Shown in pieces: positions 36,190-44,356 of a stretch of 64,000 bases of DNA; position 1 is the first letter of the stretch; each line of letters opens with the position of its first letter. The notes under the pieces were generated by a model. The model saw nothing but the letters and a program-made list of their open reading frames with translations. It was not told the DNA's origin and made no database searches. The translations under genes were made by a program, and so were the position numbers. This DNA is from an uncultured bacterium. Lineage in GTDB: Bacteria > Cyanobacteriota > Vampirovibrionia > Gastranaerophilales > Gastranaerophilaceae. The stretch is from positions 28,259-92,258 of the forward strand of contig CACYVN010000006.1 in the NCBI GenBank assembly GCA_902777855.1. Reading direction: 5' to 3'.

Positions 36190-37065
36190 TTGGCAAGAAT
36201 TTTAAACAATGCAAAATTAAAACCTAAAAAGAAAGCAGATCTTCGTATTGCTCAAAAGCCTGATATCAAAACCACAAAATACAGTGATATTAATTTGAAC
36301 AAATGGAAAGAATATGCTCATGTTATTACAAATTCTCTTTGGTTGTTTCCGTCAAGACTGAAAGAACATGGTCATTCTAATGATTATCACGGAAACTATA
36401 TTCCCCAAATTGCACAGCAAATGTATGAACGCTACACCAAAAATGGTGATATTGTCCTTGATATGTTCTTTGGTTCCGGAACATCAGGAATTGAAGCAAT
36501 TAATATGAACAGACGTTGCATTGGTGTAGAATTAAAACAGGATTTGGTAGACAGTGTCAGTGAAAAATTCACTCCGAAACAACTTGTAACTGATGTTAAC
36601 CTTGTATGTTCGGACTCAACAAGTATTGATGCGGTAGAAAAAGTTAAAGCAAGACTTGAAATTATGGGAGAAGAAAAAGCTCAGTTTCTGATGCTTCACC
36701 CCCCTTATGATGATATTATTAAGTTTTCCGATAAAAAAGAAGATTTATCTAATTGTGAATCAACCGAACAATTCTATGATATGTTTGAAAAAGTTGCTCA
36801 AAACGGATACGATTTGCTTGAAAAAGGACGCTTTGCTTGCCTGATTATCGGTGACAGTTATAAAAATTCCGAAGTTCAGCCATTAGGTTTTGAATGTATG
36901 GACAGAATGAGAAAAATCGGTTTCAAACTGAAATCTACAATTGTAAAAGATATTCAGGGTAACGAAAGAGCAAAAGGCAGAACAGCTAATCTGTGGCGTT
37001 ATCGTGCTTTGGCGGGCGGATTTTCAATATTTAATCACGAATATATTTTTGTATTCCAAAAATAG
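36190..37065 (+). CDS. Orphan DNA methyltransferase (N4/N6 type)
   Basis: Amino-methyltransferase with motif I DMFFGSGTSGIEA near 98-110 (SAM binding), GVELK, and motif IV LHPPYDD near 176 in place of DPPY or SPPY. The N-terminal region has HGNYIPQI, resembling motif X before motif I. No restriction endonuclease or specificity gene is adjacent, so it is likely a regulatory or solitary methylase. Start: the ATG at 36166 has no ribosome binding site, while the TTG at 36190 has GGGAGGAG six bases upstream, so TTG is preferred (291 aa). Confidence 0.78.
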   Translation: MARILNNAKLKPKKKADLRIAQKPDIKTTKYSDINLNKWKEYAHVITNSLWLFPSRLKEHGHSNDYHGNYIPQIAQQMYERYTKNGDIVLDMFFGSGTSGIEAINMNRRCIGVELKQDLVDSVSEKFTPKQLVTDVNLVCSDSTSIDAVEKVKARLEIMGEEKAQFLMLHPPYDDIIKFSDKKEDLSNCESTEQFYDMFEKVAQNGYDLLEKGRFACLIIGDSYKNSEVQPLGFECMDRMRKIGFKLKSTIVKDIQGNERAKGRTANLWRYRALAGGFSIFNHEYIFVFQK

Positions 37066-37067
37066 CC

Positions 37068-37520
37068 TTATTTCTTTTCGTGAGGTTTGATTTCGTATTT
37101 TGCTTTGATAATTCTTACTACCGCAGGAATTTCAGGCCCGAAACAAGTATATTTAACTATTTTGTTATATCTTGTTGCAAGTTCAAAAAGACATCCTGAT
37201 TTACGCACGTTATGTGTCTTTTTTAATACCGGAGCACATGTGCCTAATTGAAATCTTTCAACAAATAATTTTTTTCTTTTAAGACATTCATCGTATGAGC
37301 CGGGAGATGTTTCTTCCCAAAATTCAGTTTTATAATCATCACATTTCTCAGTGGCATCAAAAACATCTTCCGCCAATAAATAAGAACCGTCATAGTTTTC
37401 AGCCGGACAAAAATATATGCCCTTCTTTGGAAATGCAATGCCGTGCCGGTCATCTGTATTTGTTGAAGAACAACCGCTTAATAACACTGTAAGGCACAAT
37501 AAAAATGCAATCTTTTTCAT
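37068..37520 (-). CDS. Small lipoprotein of unknown function
   Basis: A 150-aa protein with a classic lipoprotein signal: MKKIAFLLCLTVLLSGC, lipobox LSGC with C17. The mature part has five or more cysteines (CPAENY, CDDYKT, DECLKR, TCAP, GCLF) that may form disulfides in the periplasm. Not recognised beyond that. GGAGAC precedes the ATG. It converges with the methylase gene. Confidence 0.78.
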   Translation of the reverse strand: MKKIAFLLCLTVLLSGCSSTNTDDRHGIAFPKKGIYFCPAENYDGSYLLAEDVFDATEKCDDYKTEFWEETSPGSYDECLKRKKLFVERFQLGTCAPVLKKTHNVRKSGCLFELATRYNKIVKYTCFGPEIPAVVRIIKAKYEIKPHEKK

Positions 37521-37599
37521 TCTGTCTCCTAATTCGGAATGATATTTTTATTATATTTTTTTTGAGTAATATGTCAATAATTAATTATTTTTATGTTCA

Positions 37600-37608
37600 T
37601 GATATTAT
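37600..37608 (+). promoter_or_regulatory. Extended -10 of the leaderless symporter gene
   Basis: TGATATTAT: TG one base before TATTAT, an extended -10, ending six bases before the ATG at 37615. No ribosome binding site and only a poor -35. Confidence 0.45.
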
Positions 37609-37614
37609 TGATTT

Positions 37615-39069
37615 ATGAATTTAGACAGCCGAATCGATAGTATTTTGTCCCCTGTTGCCAATAAGATTTCAGGGGTAATTTTTTCCCACGTTACCATTCA
37701 GGGTGTCCGTGTTGAATTTTTAATTGCTCTGTTAATTATTGCGGCTTTATATTTTACAATAAGAACAAGATTTATAGGCTTTTGGGGGTTTGGTCATGCT
37801 ATTGATTTATTAACAAAAAAATATAAACATCAGGATGTAATTAAGAAAAAACGTAAAGGAGAGGTTTCTTCTTTTCAGGCTCTTACTGCAACAATTTCCG
37901 CATCTGCAGGCATGGGAAATATAGTTGGCTCAGCTTTAGCCGTATCAATCGGCGGTCCAGGGGTGATTTTTTGGATGATTACCGCCGGCATTTTTTCTAT
38001 GGCTCTGAAATTTTCGGAAGTATTACTCGGTATAAAATTCAGGCAGATAAACAAAGACGGTTCATCATCCGGCGGTCCGATGTACTATATTATAAACGGT
38101 TTACGGGCAAAATGGGTAAAACCTTTTACTCCGTATCTTGCAAATATTTATGCGGTCTGTTGTATTTTCGCTATGATAGGCGGATGGAATTTGTTTCAGA
38201 TTAATGCTATTACAACGCAAATTTCTAATGTAACCGGTTGGTTTACCGATTGCAGATGGTTGTTTGGTCTGATTGTTGCAATTATAACTTATATAACTAT
38301 TATTGGGGGAATAAAATCAATAGGAAAGTTTACTTCCAAAGTTACCCCATTAATGTGCAGTCTGTATGTTTTGAGTGCATTCTTAATTTGTATTTTAAAT
38401 ATCAGAAATATTCCGCATACCATAGGGCTGATAATAACAGAAGCATTTAAACCTCAGGCTCTTGTCGGAGGAGGTTTATTCGGGTGTATGTTATGGGGCT
38501 TCAGACGGGCAATGTTTGCAAATGAAGCCGGTTTAGGTACTGCACCGATAGCATTTTCGGCGGTAAAAACAAGTAAACCTGTTGCGCAGGCTTTTATTGC
38601 AATGCTTCAGCCGTTTGTAGATACGGTAATTGTTGGTTCTGCTACGGCATTTATAATTGTAGTTACAGGTGCGTATAAAGATTATCTGGGCTCTCCTGCA
38701 GGGATTGAACTTACCTCACGAGCATTTGAAAGTGTATGGGCATATTTTCCGGTTCTTTTAACAATTATGGCAGGATTTTTTGTGCTTTCCACAATGCTTT
38801 GCGGTTCATATTACGGGGTAAAAAGCTGGACATTTTTATTCGGAGAATCAAAAATAAAAACAAGAACTTTTCAGATAATTTACTGTATTTTTATTGTAAT
38901 CGGTTCTGCTATGAATTTAAAAAGTGTTGTCGGACTTTCTGACGGATTTACTTTATTCCTCGCAGTTCCAAATTTAATTGCAGTATTTTTATTATCGGGT
39001 ATAATAATGAAAGAGCTGAAAAGATATTGTAAAAGATATCATATAGGATTTTTTAAGGAAAATGAATAA
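37615..39069 (+). CDS. Sodium:alanine/glycine symporter (AGCS family)
   Basis: Secondary transporter of small amino acids with Na+. Family signatures: FQALTATISASAGMGNIVGSALA near 80-103, GGPGVIFWM, SSGGPMYYI, and FRRAMFANEAGLGTAPIAFSA near 295-315. About 10-11 transmembrane segments, 484 aa, standard for AGCS. The gene is single and has a possible leaderless start. It is followed 37 bases on by the UDG gene, which has its own ribosome binding site and may be cotranscribed. Confidence 0.93.
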   Translation: MNLDSRIDSILSPVANKISGVIFSHVTIQGVRVEFLIALLIIAALYFTIRTRFIGFWGFGHAIDLLTKKYKHQDVIKKKRKGEVSSFQALTATISASAGMGNIVGSALAVSIGGPGVIFWMITAGIFSMALKFSEVLLGIKFRQINKDGSSSGGPMYYIINGLRAKWVKPFTPYLANIYAVCCIFAMIGGWNLFQINAITTQISNVTGWFTDCRWLFGLIVAIITYITIIGGIKSIGKFTSKVTPLMCSLYVLSAFLICILNIRNIPHTIGLIITEAFKPQALVGGGLFGCMLWGFRRAMFANEAGLGTAPIAFSAVKTSKPVAQAFIAMLQPFVDTVIVGSATAFIIVVTGAYKDYLGSPAGIELTSRAFESVWAYFPVLLTIMAGFFVLSTMLCGSYYGVKSWTFLFGESKIKTRTFQIIYCIFIVIGSAMNLKSVVGLSDGFTLFLAVPNLIAVFLLSGIIMKELKRYCKRYHIGFFKENE

Positions 39070-39106
39070 TAGTCGAAATCCTGAGTTATTTATGGGAGAA
39101 AAATAA

Positions 39107-39757
39107 ATGATTAAAAAAGAATGTCTTGAGATAGTTAGAGAAAAATGCGAAAATTGCCGCGAATGCGTTTTGGGAAATACCAGAAAAAATATTGTATTTT
39201 CCGATGGTAATCCTGAAACTGCAAAAATAGTTTTAATCGGTGAAGCTCCGGGAGAAACGGAAGATGAAACAGGTACTCCGTTTGTTGGCAGAGCAGGAAA
39301 ACTTTTAGACGAATTTTTGGCTGATGCAGGAATTTCAAGACAGAATGATTTATATATAATCAATACGGTGAAATGCCGTCCGCCTGAAAACAGAGTTCCT
39401 ACTGATGTTGAAAAATCTTTGTGTGAAAAGTTTTTGACTGCGCAAATTGATATCATGAACCCGAAAGCAATTGTTTTTTGTGGTGCTACTTCACTAAAAT
39501 CTTTTTATGAAGATAAAAAAGTTCAGATTTCGAAAGTGCGCGGTAAGTGGTTTGATGTTACTATAAACGGAAAGTCATATAAATCAATGGCAATTTTTCA
39601 TCCCTCATATCTTTTGAGAAACCATTCAATGGAAGATGGTTCTCCCCGCAGATTGATGCAGGAAGATTTAAGAGAAATCAGAGCCAAAATTTTGTCAAAC
39701 AGAAAACAACCAAAGTCCTTGCATGAAATGGTGTTTGGCGAATTGACAATGGTTTAA
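39107..39757 (+). CDS. Uracil-DNA glycosylase, family 4 (Fe-S)
   Basis: Removes uracil from DNA. Family 4 hallmarks: GEAPGETED near 45-53 (motif 1), the 4Fe-4S cysteines C17, C20, C90 (NTVKCRPP) and C106, and the C-terminal motif HPSYLLR near 164 in place of motif 2. The length of 216 aa is normal. GGGAG precedes the ATG. It is followed by a strong terminator. Confidence 0.93.
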   Translation: MIKKECLEIVREKCENCRECVLGNTRKNIVFSDGNPETAKIVLIGEAPGETEDETGTPFVGRAGKLLDEFLADAGISRQNDLYIINTVKCRPPENRVPTDVEKSLCEKFLTAQIDIMNPKAIVFCGATSLKSFYEDKKVQISKVRGKWFDVTINGKSYKSMAIFHPSYLLRNHSMEDGSPRRLMQEDLREIRAKILSNRKQPKSLHEMVFGELTMV

Positions 39758-39776
39758 ATAATAAAAATTAATAAAC

Positions 39777-39808
39777 AAAGAGGGTACAATTTTTTGTACC
39801 CTCTTTTT
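39777..39808 (+). terminator. Terminator after the UDG gene
   Basis: AAAGAGGGTACAA / TTGTACCCTCTTT with a short T-rich loop and TTTTT tail. Confidence 0.85.
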
Positions 39809-39868
39809 GTGTCAGCATAAAGCACATACTTTTTTGCAAAAATAATTTTTATGTGTTTTAAGTATTTT

Positions 39869-40669
39869 ATGCAAATTAGTAATGTTACATCTACGAATTT
39901 TTGTGCGAATTTTAAATCTCCTAAGCTGAGGTTTAAACAGGATGATTTTTTTATCCGCATTAAAGGTTACGGACAAAACAGGCAGTGGGCTCAGGAAGTA
40001 AAAGGAAATGCGGATATTGCTGTGAAAATGCTTCGTGATGAAACTGAGCCTGAATATGTTTTAAAATATATATCAACTTCAACAAGAATTGCGAATCGAC
40101 ATGATTTAAATTTGTATAAACGGGAAAATACAGGTATTTTAAGAATTGAGCGTGACGGATGGCAAAGCAGAGAATGTGATATTTTTACTCCTTATGATAT
40201 TCCAAAATATAAAAACTATACAAACAGATTGGTCGAAGTTAATTCTCATCCGTTGGATGATCCATATTCACGACAAATAAGTCTTTCAAAACCGGCGAAT
40301 TTCTTTACGGGAAAAATTTTTCATGGTTCGTATGCAAATGTAAACATCGCACTTGATTATGTTTTTAAACTCTGCAAAGAAGTTGTGCCAAAATTTATTA
40401 AAAACGAAATTAAACAAAAAGATTTACCCGAACTAAACTCAAAAGTGGCAGAAATGCGCTGGGTGCTGGCTCATTCCACTCCCTGGGTAAGAGGAAGTGA
40501 TGCAATTTCAAACATTTTTATGCGTGTAATTTATAAATCCGTCGGTGTTAAAACTTATCCTGTAAAAAAAGGTGTTTCTCTTGATTTAGAGGCATATTGT
40601 ACAAATCTTGAAGATTACAAAAAACTTTTCCATACATATTTTGACAAAGCTCCGGAAATAGCGGAATAA
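39869..40669 (+). CDS. Unknown protein with Fic-like histidine motif
   Basis: A 266-aa protein, not recognised as a family. The N-terminus (SNVTSTNFCANFKSPK) resembles the short FKG-type motif region of other lineage proteins here. Near residues 194-210 is MRWVLAHSTPWVRGSDAIS, reminiscent of the H-x3-R-G-S/N segment of Fic-like (Fido) folds, followed by a helix and VSLDLEAY; this is suggestive only. No signal peptide. Two starts (39851, 39869) are possible; neither has a binding site. It lies between the UDG terminator and deoB. Confidence 0.6.
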   Translation: MQISNVTSTNFCANFKSPKLRFKQDDFFIRIKGYGQNRQWAQEVKGNADIAVKMLRDETEPEYVLKYISTSTRIANRHDLNLYKRENTGILRIERDGWQSRECDIFTPYDIPKYKNYTNRLVEVNSHPLDDPYSRQISLSKPANFFTGKIFHGSYANVNIALDYVFKLCKEVVPKFIKNEIKQKDLPELNSKVAEMRWVLAHSTPWVRGSDAISNIFMRVIYKSVGVKTYPVKKGVSLDLEAYCTNLEDYKKLFHTYFDKAPEIAE

Positions 40670-40741
40670 AAAACGGTACAAATTTATTTTGAATATTTAA
40701 AAAAATATGCTAAAATAGTTGCGGAAAACGGGTGAAAGATT

Positions 40742-41926
40742 ATGGATGTAAAAGTAATTATAATGGTTATTGATTCAATGGGTATCGGAGCTATGGATGA
40801 TTGCGCTGAGTTTGGTGATATTTCCGAATGTAATACCCTAAAACATGTCTGTGAATTTAATAACGGACTGAATGTCCCAAATATGGAAGCTTTGGGGCTT
40901 GGTAATTTAGGGGATTTTAAAGGTATTGCAAAAATTGAAAATCAAAAAGGTTTTTGTGCAACCTTAGTTGAAAAATCAAAAGGAAAAGATACTACAACAG
41001 GTCACTGGGAAATTGCAGGACTTGTTTCCGACAAGCCGTTTTCGACTTTTCCTGATGGTTTTCCAAAAGAACTTATTGATAAATTTATTGAAGAAACAGG
41101 TTGCGGCGGTATTTTGGCTAATATCCCCGCAAGTGGTACGAAAATAATAGAAGAATTAAACGATGAACATCACAAAACAAAATTTCCGATAATTTATACT
41201 TCTGCAGATAGTGTTTTTCAAATTGCACTTGATACGGATATGATACCTTTAGAAACTTTGTACAAATGGTGCGAAATTGCAAGAAAACTTCTTGATGATG
41301 GCGGATATAATGTTGCAAGGGTAATTGCACGCCCGTATAAGGTTATTGACGGTAAACCTGCAAGAATTTCTAAAGACAGACGTGATTATTCTATGGTTCC
41401 GAAACGTACCATATTAAATGAATTAAAAGAGCGTGGGGATAAGGTTATCGGTATTGGTAAAATTGAAGACATTTTTTCTAAATCAGGTATTACTCATGCA
41501 ATTCATACCGGTTCAAATAAAGAGGGTTTAGAGTTGACTCTTAAGGCAGTTAAAGGAGAATTACCGTTGGAAGATATTGCTTATGAAAAAGGCAGACGGT
41601 ATAATGACAAGACTTTGATTTTTACAAACCTTGTTGATACAGATATGCTCTACGGTCACAGAAACGATGCAAAAGGTTACGGCAGGGCAATTGAAGAAAT
41701 TGATACATATGTAGCTCCGATAATTGAAGCTATGGGAGAATATGATGCTTTAATTATAACAGCAGATCATGGTTGTGATCCTTGTGTTCCCGGTACTGAC
41801 CATACAAGAGAAAAAGTTCCGTTCCTTTTTTACGGGAAACATGTAAAACCCAATAAGGACATGGGAAATTTAGGAGAAATTCTCGGATTTGATTATATAG
41901 TACAAAATATAAAAGATACATTGTAA
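40742..41926 (+). CDS. deoB: Phosphopentomutase
   Basis: Interconverts (deoxy)ribose 1- and 5-phosphate in nucleoside salvage. Alkaline-phosphatase-superfamily metal sites: VIDSMGIGAMDD near 9-20, TTTGHWEIAG near 84, D-containing NLVDTDMLYGHR near 298, and TADHGCDPCVPGTDHTREKVP near 342. The length of 394 aa is standard. GGGTGAAAG precedes the ATG. No other deo gene is adjacent. Confidence 0.95.
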   Translation: MDVKVIIMVIDSMGIGAMDDCAEFGDISECNTLKHVCEFNNGLNVPNMEALGLGNLGDFKGIAKIENQKGFCATLVEKSKGKDTTTGHWEIAGLVSDKPFSTFPDGFPKELIDKFIEETGCGGILANIPASGTKIIEELNDEHHKTKFPIIYTSADSVFQIALDTDMIPLETLYKWCEIARKLLDDGGYNVARVIARPYKVIDGKPARISKDRRDYSMVPKRTILNELKERGDKVIGIGKIEDIFSKSGITHAIHTGSNKEGLELTLKAVKGELPLEDIAYEKGRRYNDKTLIFTNLVDTDMLYGHRNDAKGYGRAIEEIDTYVAPIIEAMGEYDALIITADHGCDPCVPGTDHTREKVPFLFYGKHVKPNKDMGNLGEILGFDYIVQNIKDTL

Positions 41927-42013
41927 ATTTAGTGGAAATTTTAAAAAATTTGTTATATAATAATTTCGTGAGAGAAATTTCACACGGTTAAATAATAATA
42001 AGGAGAAATTAAA

Positions 42014-42190
42014 ATGGCAGTTACAGTTAATGATTCTTGTATTGCATGCGGTGCTTGCGAATCAATTTGTTCAGATGTTTTTTCAATCGAAGATAAAGCG
42101 GTTGTAAATGATGCAGCAGTTGCAGACAATATTGACAGTGTAAAAGAAGCAGCAGATGCTTGCCCTGTTGGCGCTATCGAAGTTGAATAA
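42014..42190 (+). CDS. Small 4Fe-4S ferredoxin (58 aa)
   Basis: ATG at 42014, stop TAA at 42188-42190. The protein has CIACGACESIC (C9, C12, C15) and a distant CPVGAIEVE with C50ish, the four ligands of one 4Fe-4S cluster; a second cluster motif is absent. AAGGAG lies eight bases before the start. It is an electron carrier of unknown partner. It is easily overlooked because of its size; a terminator follows it. Confidence 0.88.
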   Translation: MAVTVNDSCIACGACESICSDVFSIEDKAVVNDAAVADNIDSVKEAADACPVGAIEVE

Positions 42191-42215
42191 TTAACTATTC
42201 AATACCAAATTTAAA

Positions 42216-42250
42216 ATATCCGCCTTTTATTAAAAGGCGGATATTTTTTA
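42216..42250 (+). terminator. Terminator shared by ferredoxin and prepilin genes
   Basis: ATATCCGCCTTTTA / TAAAAGGCGGATAT then TTTTTTA on the plus strand. The converging prepilin gene ends directly beside it (stop at 42251) and may use it too. Confidence 0.85.
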
Positions 42251-43720
42251 TTAGTACATATCAAGATTTCCCGGGAATTTAAATTTTACAGAATAATTAT
42301 TTTTATAATTGCTTGGCATATCATAAGATGGTTTAAAGCCGGTGAAGTTACCTCTTTCGGGGTCTGATTTTGTAAATTCAAATTTATACGGATATGTTCC
42401 CGTAATGAATGTTTCACTTGCATTACAGCTTGATTGACCGATATCAATTGTACAGGACATTCCCTGTCCGTAATTTACACAACCAACACCGCTTCCCGGG
42501 CATCCTCTGATATATTTTATTTGCAAATTAAACGGTAAAGTTTTATTTATAGTTGATTGAGAAGTTATTTTAGTTGCGCCCCAAGTGTTATTGTCTTTTG
42601 GCTTTTCAGAAGATACATAGAATTTTGATGTTACTATTATTTGCTCGTTTCTGCATGCTGCAACCTGATTTTTAATTTCGTTATGTTCACAACATTTGTC
42701 TCCATACTCTAATGAACCTGTTTTTGTCAGGCAGCATTCAACTGAATACGGACTTGAACATACATCACAAATTGCTGTTCCATGCCATTTATGCCCTGAT
42801 GCACAGCATTCATCATTCGGACCGGATGGTGTTGTATATGAACAAGGGTCACAAGCTTCTGTACCGACCCATGGGGAACCTGATGTTTCGGTGCAGCAAT
42901 AATCGTCTGCACTTGTTGGAGCTGAAGCACATTGATTACATATATCCGAATTTTTCCATCTGTCATCGTTGCAACAAAAATGATCTGCACTTGCCGGTGC
43001 ATCGGCACATTCATCAACATCTGTTCCGCTGTCTTGATTTTCGTTGCAGATGGCATCTTCTTTGCCGACTAATTTTTTATCAATTTTTGCAGCTAATATT
43101 GCCCAGCAATCAATTAATTGTACTCGTCCTCTTGCAAATATTCTCATAGTAAAACGGTCAAAACCCTGTTTTCTGTTTTTATCCGTACACTGACCGGATG
43201 TTGAGGACTGTCCGCAATTCGGGTCTTTTGCACCGTTAACATCAACGGTAAGCAAAACATAAGAATCAGGTTTATTTGCTACAAAATTAAAATGCGAAAA
43301 AGTCCATATCATTCCATCTTTTGTTTGAAATATTTTTTTACTGCCCTGATTTGTAATTGAACCTCTTATATCAAGTCTGTCGGCAAATAAAGTAACAAGT
43401 TTTGTTGCGGCATCTTCATTTGAAAGTGAACCTGTATTTTCTTCTCCGCCCCATTTTTTACATTTAGAATATCCGAGTCCGTCATCAAGCCCGGATCTTG
43501 CAAGTGTCCTCGGATAACAATAATTGTCATTCAGGATATCACTAATAACAGTTTCTGTTGTATAAAAGGCTCGTTTAGCCATTAATGCATTTTGATCCGG
43601 TGCAAGGTTGAAAACAATAGGCATAACTATTGCTGTTAAAATACCGATTACCCCCAAAGCAATAAGTAATTCTGTAAGCGTGAATGCTTTTCTTTTTATA
43701 CTTTTCATAAAATCCGACAT
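42251..43720 (-). CDS. Type IV prepilin-like protein with Cys-rich repeats
   Basis: A 489-aa protein with an N-terminal class III signal (KRKAFTLTELLIALGVIGILTAIVMP, cleaved before F with E5 conserved as FTLTE). This places it among type IV pilins and pseudopilins, secreted by the Sec/T2S-type machinery. After a globular part (40-225), residues about 230-345 carry four to five repeats of the pattern C-x-P/S-x-S-A-D-x2-CC with W or IC elements (DECADA, HFCC, ICNQC, DYCC, EACDPC, DECC, AICDVC, VECC). The tail contains a beta-rich domain. AGGGT precedes the ATG. No pilin assembly genes are nearby. Confidence 0.85.
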   Translation of the reverse strand: MSDFMKSIKRKAFTLTELLIALGVIGILTAIVMPIVFNLAPDQNALMAKRAFYTTETVISDILNDNYCYPRTLARSGLDDGLGYSKCKKWGGEENTGSLSNEDAATKLVTLFADRLDIRGSITNQGSKKIFQTKDGMIWTFSHFNFVANKPDSYVLLTVDVNGAKDPNCGQSSTSGQCTDKNRKQGFDRFTMRIFARGRVQLIDCWAILAAKIDKKLVGKEDAICNENQDSGTDVDECADAPASADHFCCNDDRWKNSDICNQCASAPTSADDYCCTETSGSPWVGTEACDPCSYTTPSGPNDECCASGHKWHGTAICDVCSSPYSVECCLTKTGSLEYGDKCCEHNEIKNQVAACRNEQIIVTSKFYVSSEKPKDNNTWGATKITSQSTINKTLPFNLQIKYIRGCPGSGVGCVNYGQGMSCTIDIGQSSCNASETFITGTYPYKFEFTKSDPERGNFTGFKPSYDMPSNYKNNYSVKFKFPGNLDMY

Positions 43721-43790
43721 TAATAATACCCTGCAAGCTTATAATATAATTTTAACTTATTTTTTTATGAAGTGCAATATAAAACAAGTT

Positions 43791-43819
43791 AAAGACTGCC
43801 TTATTTTAAGACAGTCTTT
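43791..43819 (-). terminator. Probable terminator of the gene at 43848
   Basis: AAAGACTG..CTTA / TAAG..CAGTCTTT hairpin, 28 bases past the stop at 43848; the T-run on the minus strand is weak. Confidence 0.45.
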
Positions 43820-43847
43820 GTTGTAGTGTATTTATTGTAGGTATAAT

Positions 43848-44255
43848 TTATACGTCACCTATAGGAATGCCGTCAAGCTCGGTATTTAACTTGTTTAATT
43901 CATCGGCTTTATTAACAGCATTTGCCAAAAAGTCAAATGAATATTTATCATCTTGCGGATAAGTTGCACTGGCATCATAACCGAAATTTAGTTTTCTGTC
44001 CTCAACTTTTGCAACAAGTTTGTTGTCCATATTTTTTGTTGAATCAACAATGACATGTATAGGATTATTTTCGGCATGAGTAATTAAAGGTTTTACTTCT
44101 TTAACAAAAAGATCAACATTCCCAACACGATTAATAATCTGTGCTTTTAACGTTTTCATTGCACTTTCGGTAAAACGTATTGCACCAAATGACGGTGATT
44201 GTTTACATGGTTGAGGTTTGCATTGGGAATTATAACCAACTGAAGTGATATTCAT
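43848..44255 (-). CDS. Lineage-type protein of unknown function (SFGAI motif)
   Basis: A 135-aa protein, unrecognised. Near the N-terminus is QSPSFGAIRFT, a member of the S-F-K/G motif group noted in this window. No signal peptide. The ATG at 44255 has AAAGGAG upstream; an upstream in-frame TTG exists but its binding site would be missing. The gene is followed by a hairpin and precedes the prepilin gene on the same strand. Confidence 0.68.
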   Translation of the reverse strand: MNITSVGYNSQCKPQPCKQSPSFGAIRFTESAMKTLKAQIINRVGNVDLFVKEVKPLITHAENNPIHVIVDSTKNMDNKLVAKVEDRKLNFGYDASATYPQDDKYSFDFLANAVNKADELNKLNTELDGIPIGDV

Positions 44256-44356
44256 TTTGAAAACTCCTTTCAAGATTTTTCGTAATTTTCTCTTACATGA
44301 AATTTGCTGAAAATAATAATTGCCTGTTTTAAAATGAATGTTAAGAAAAATTTACA

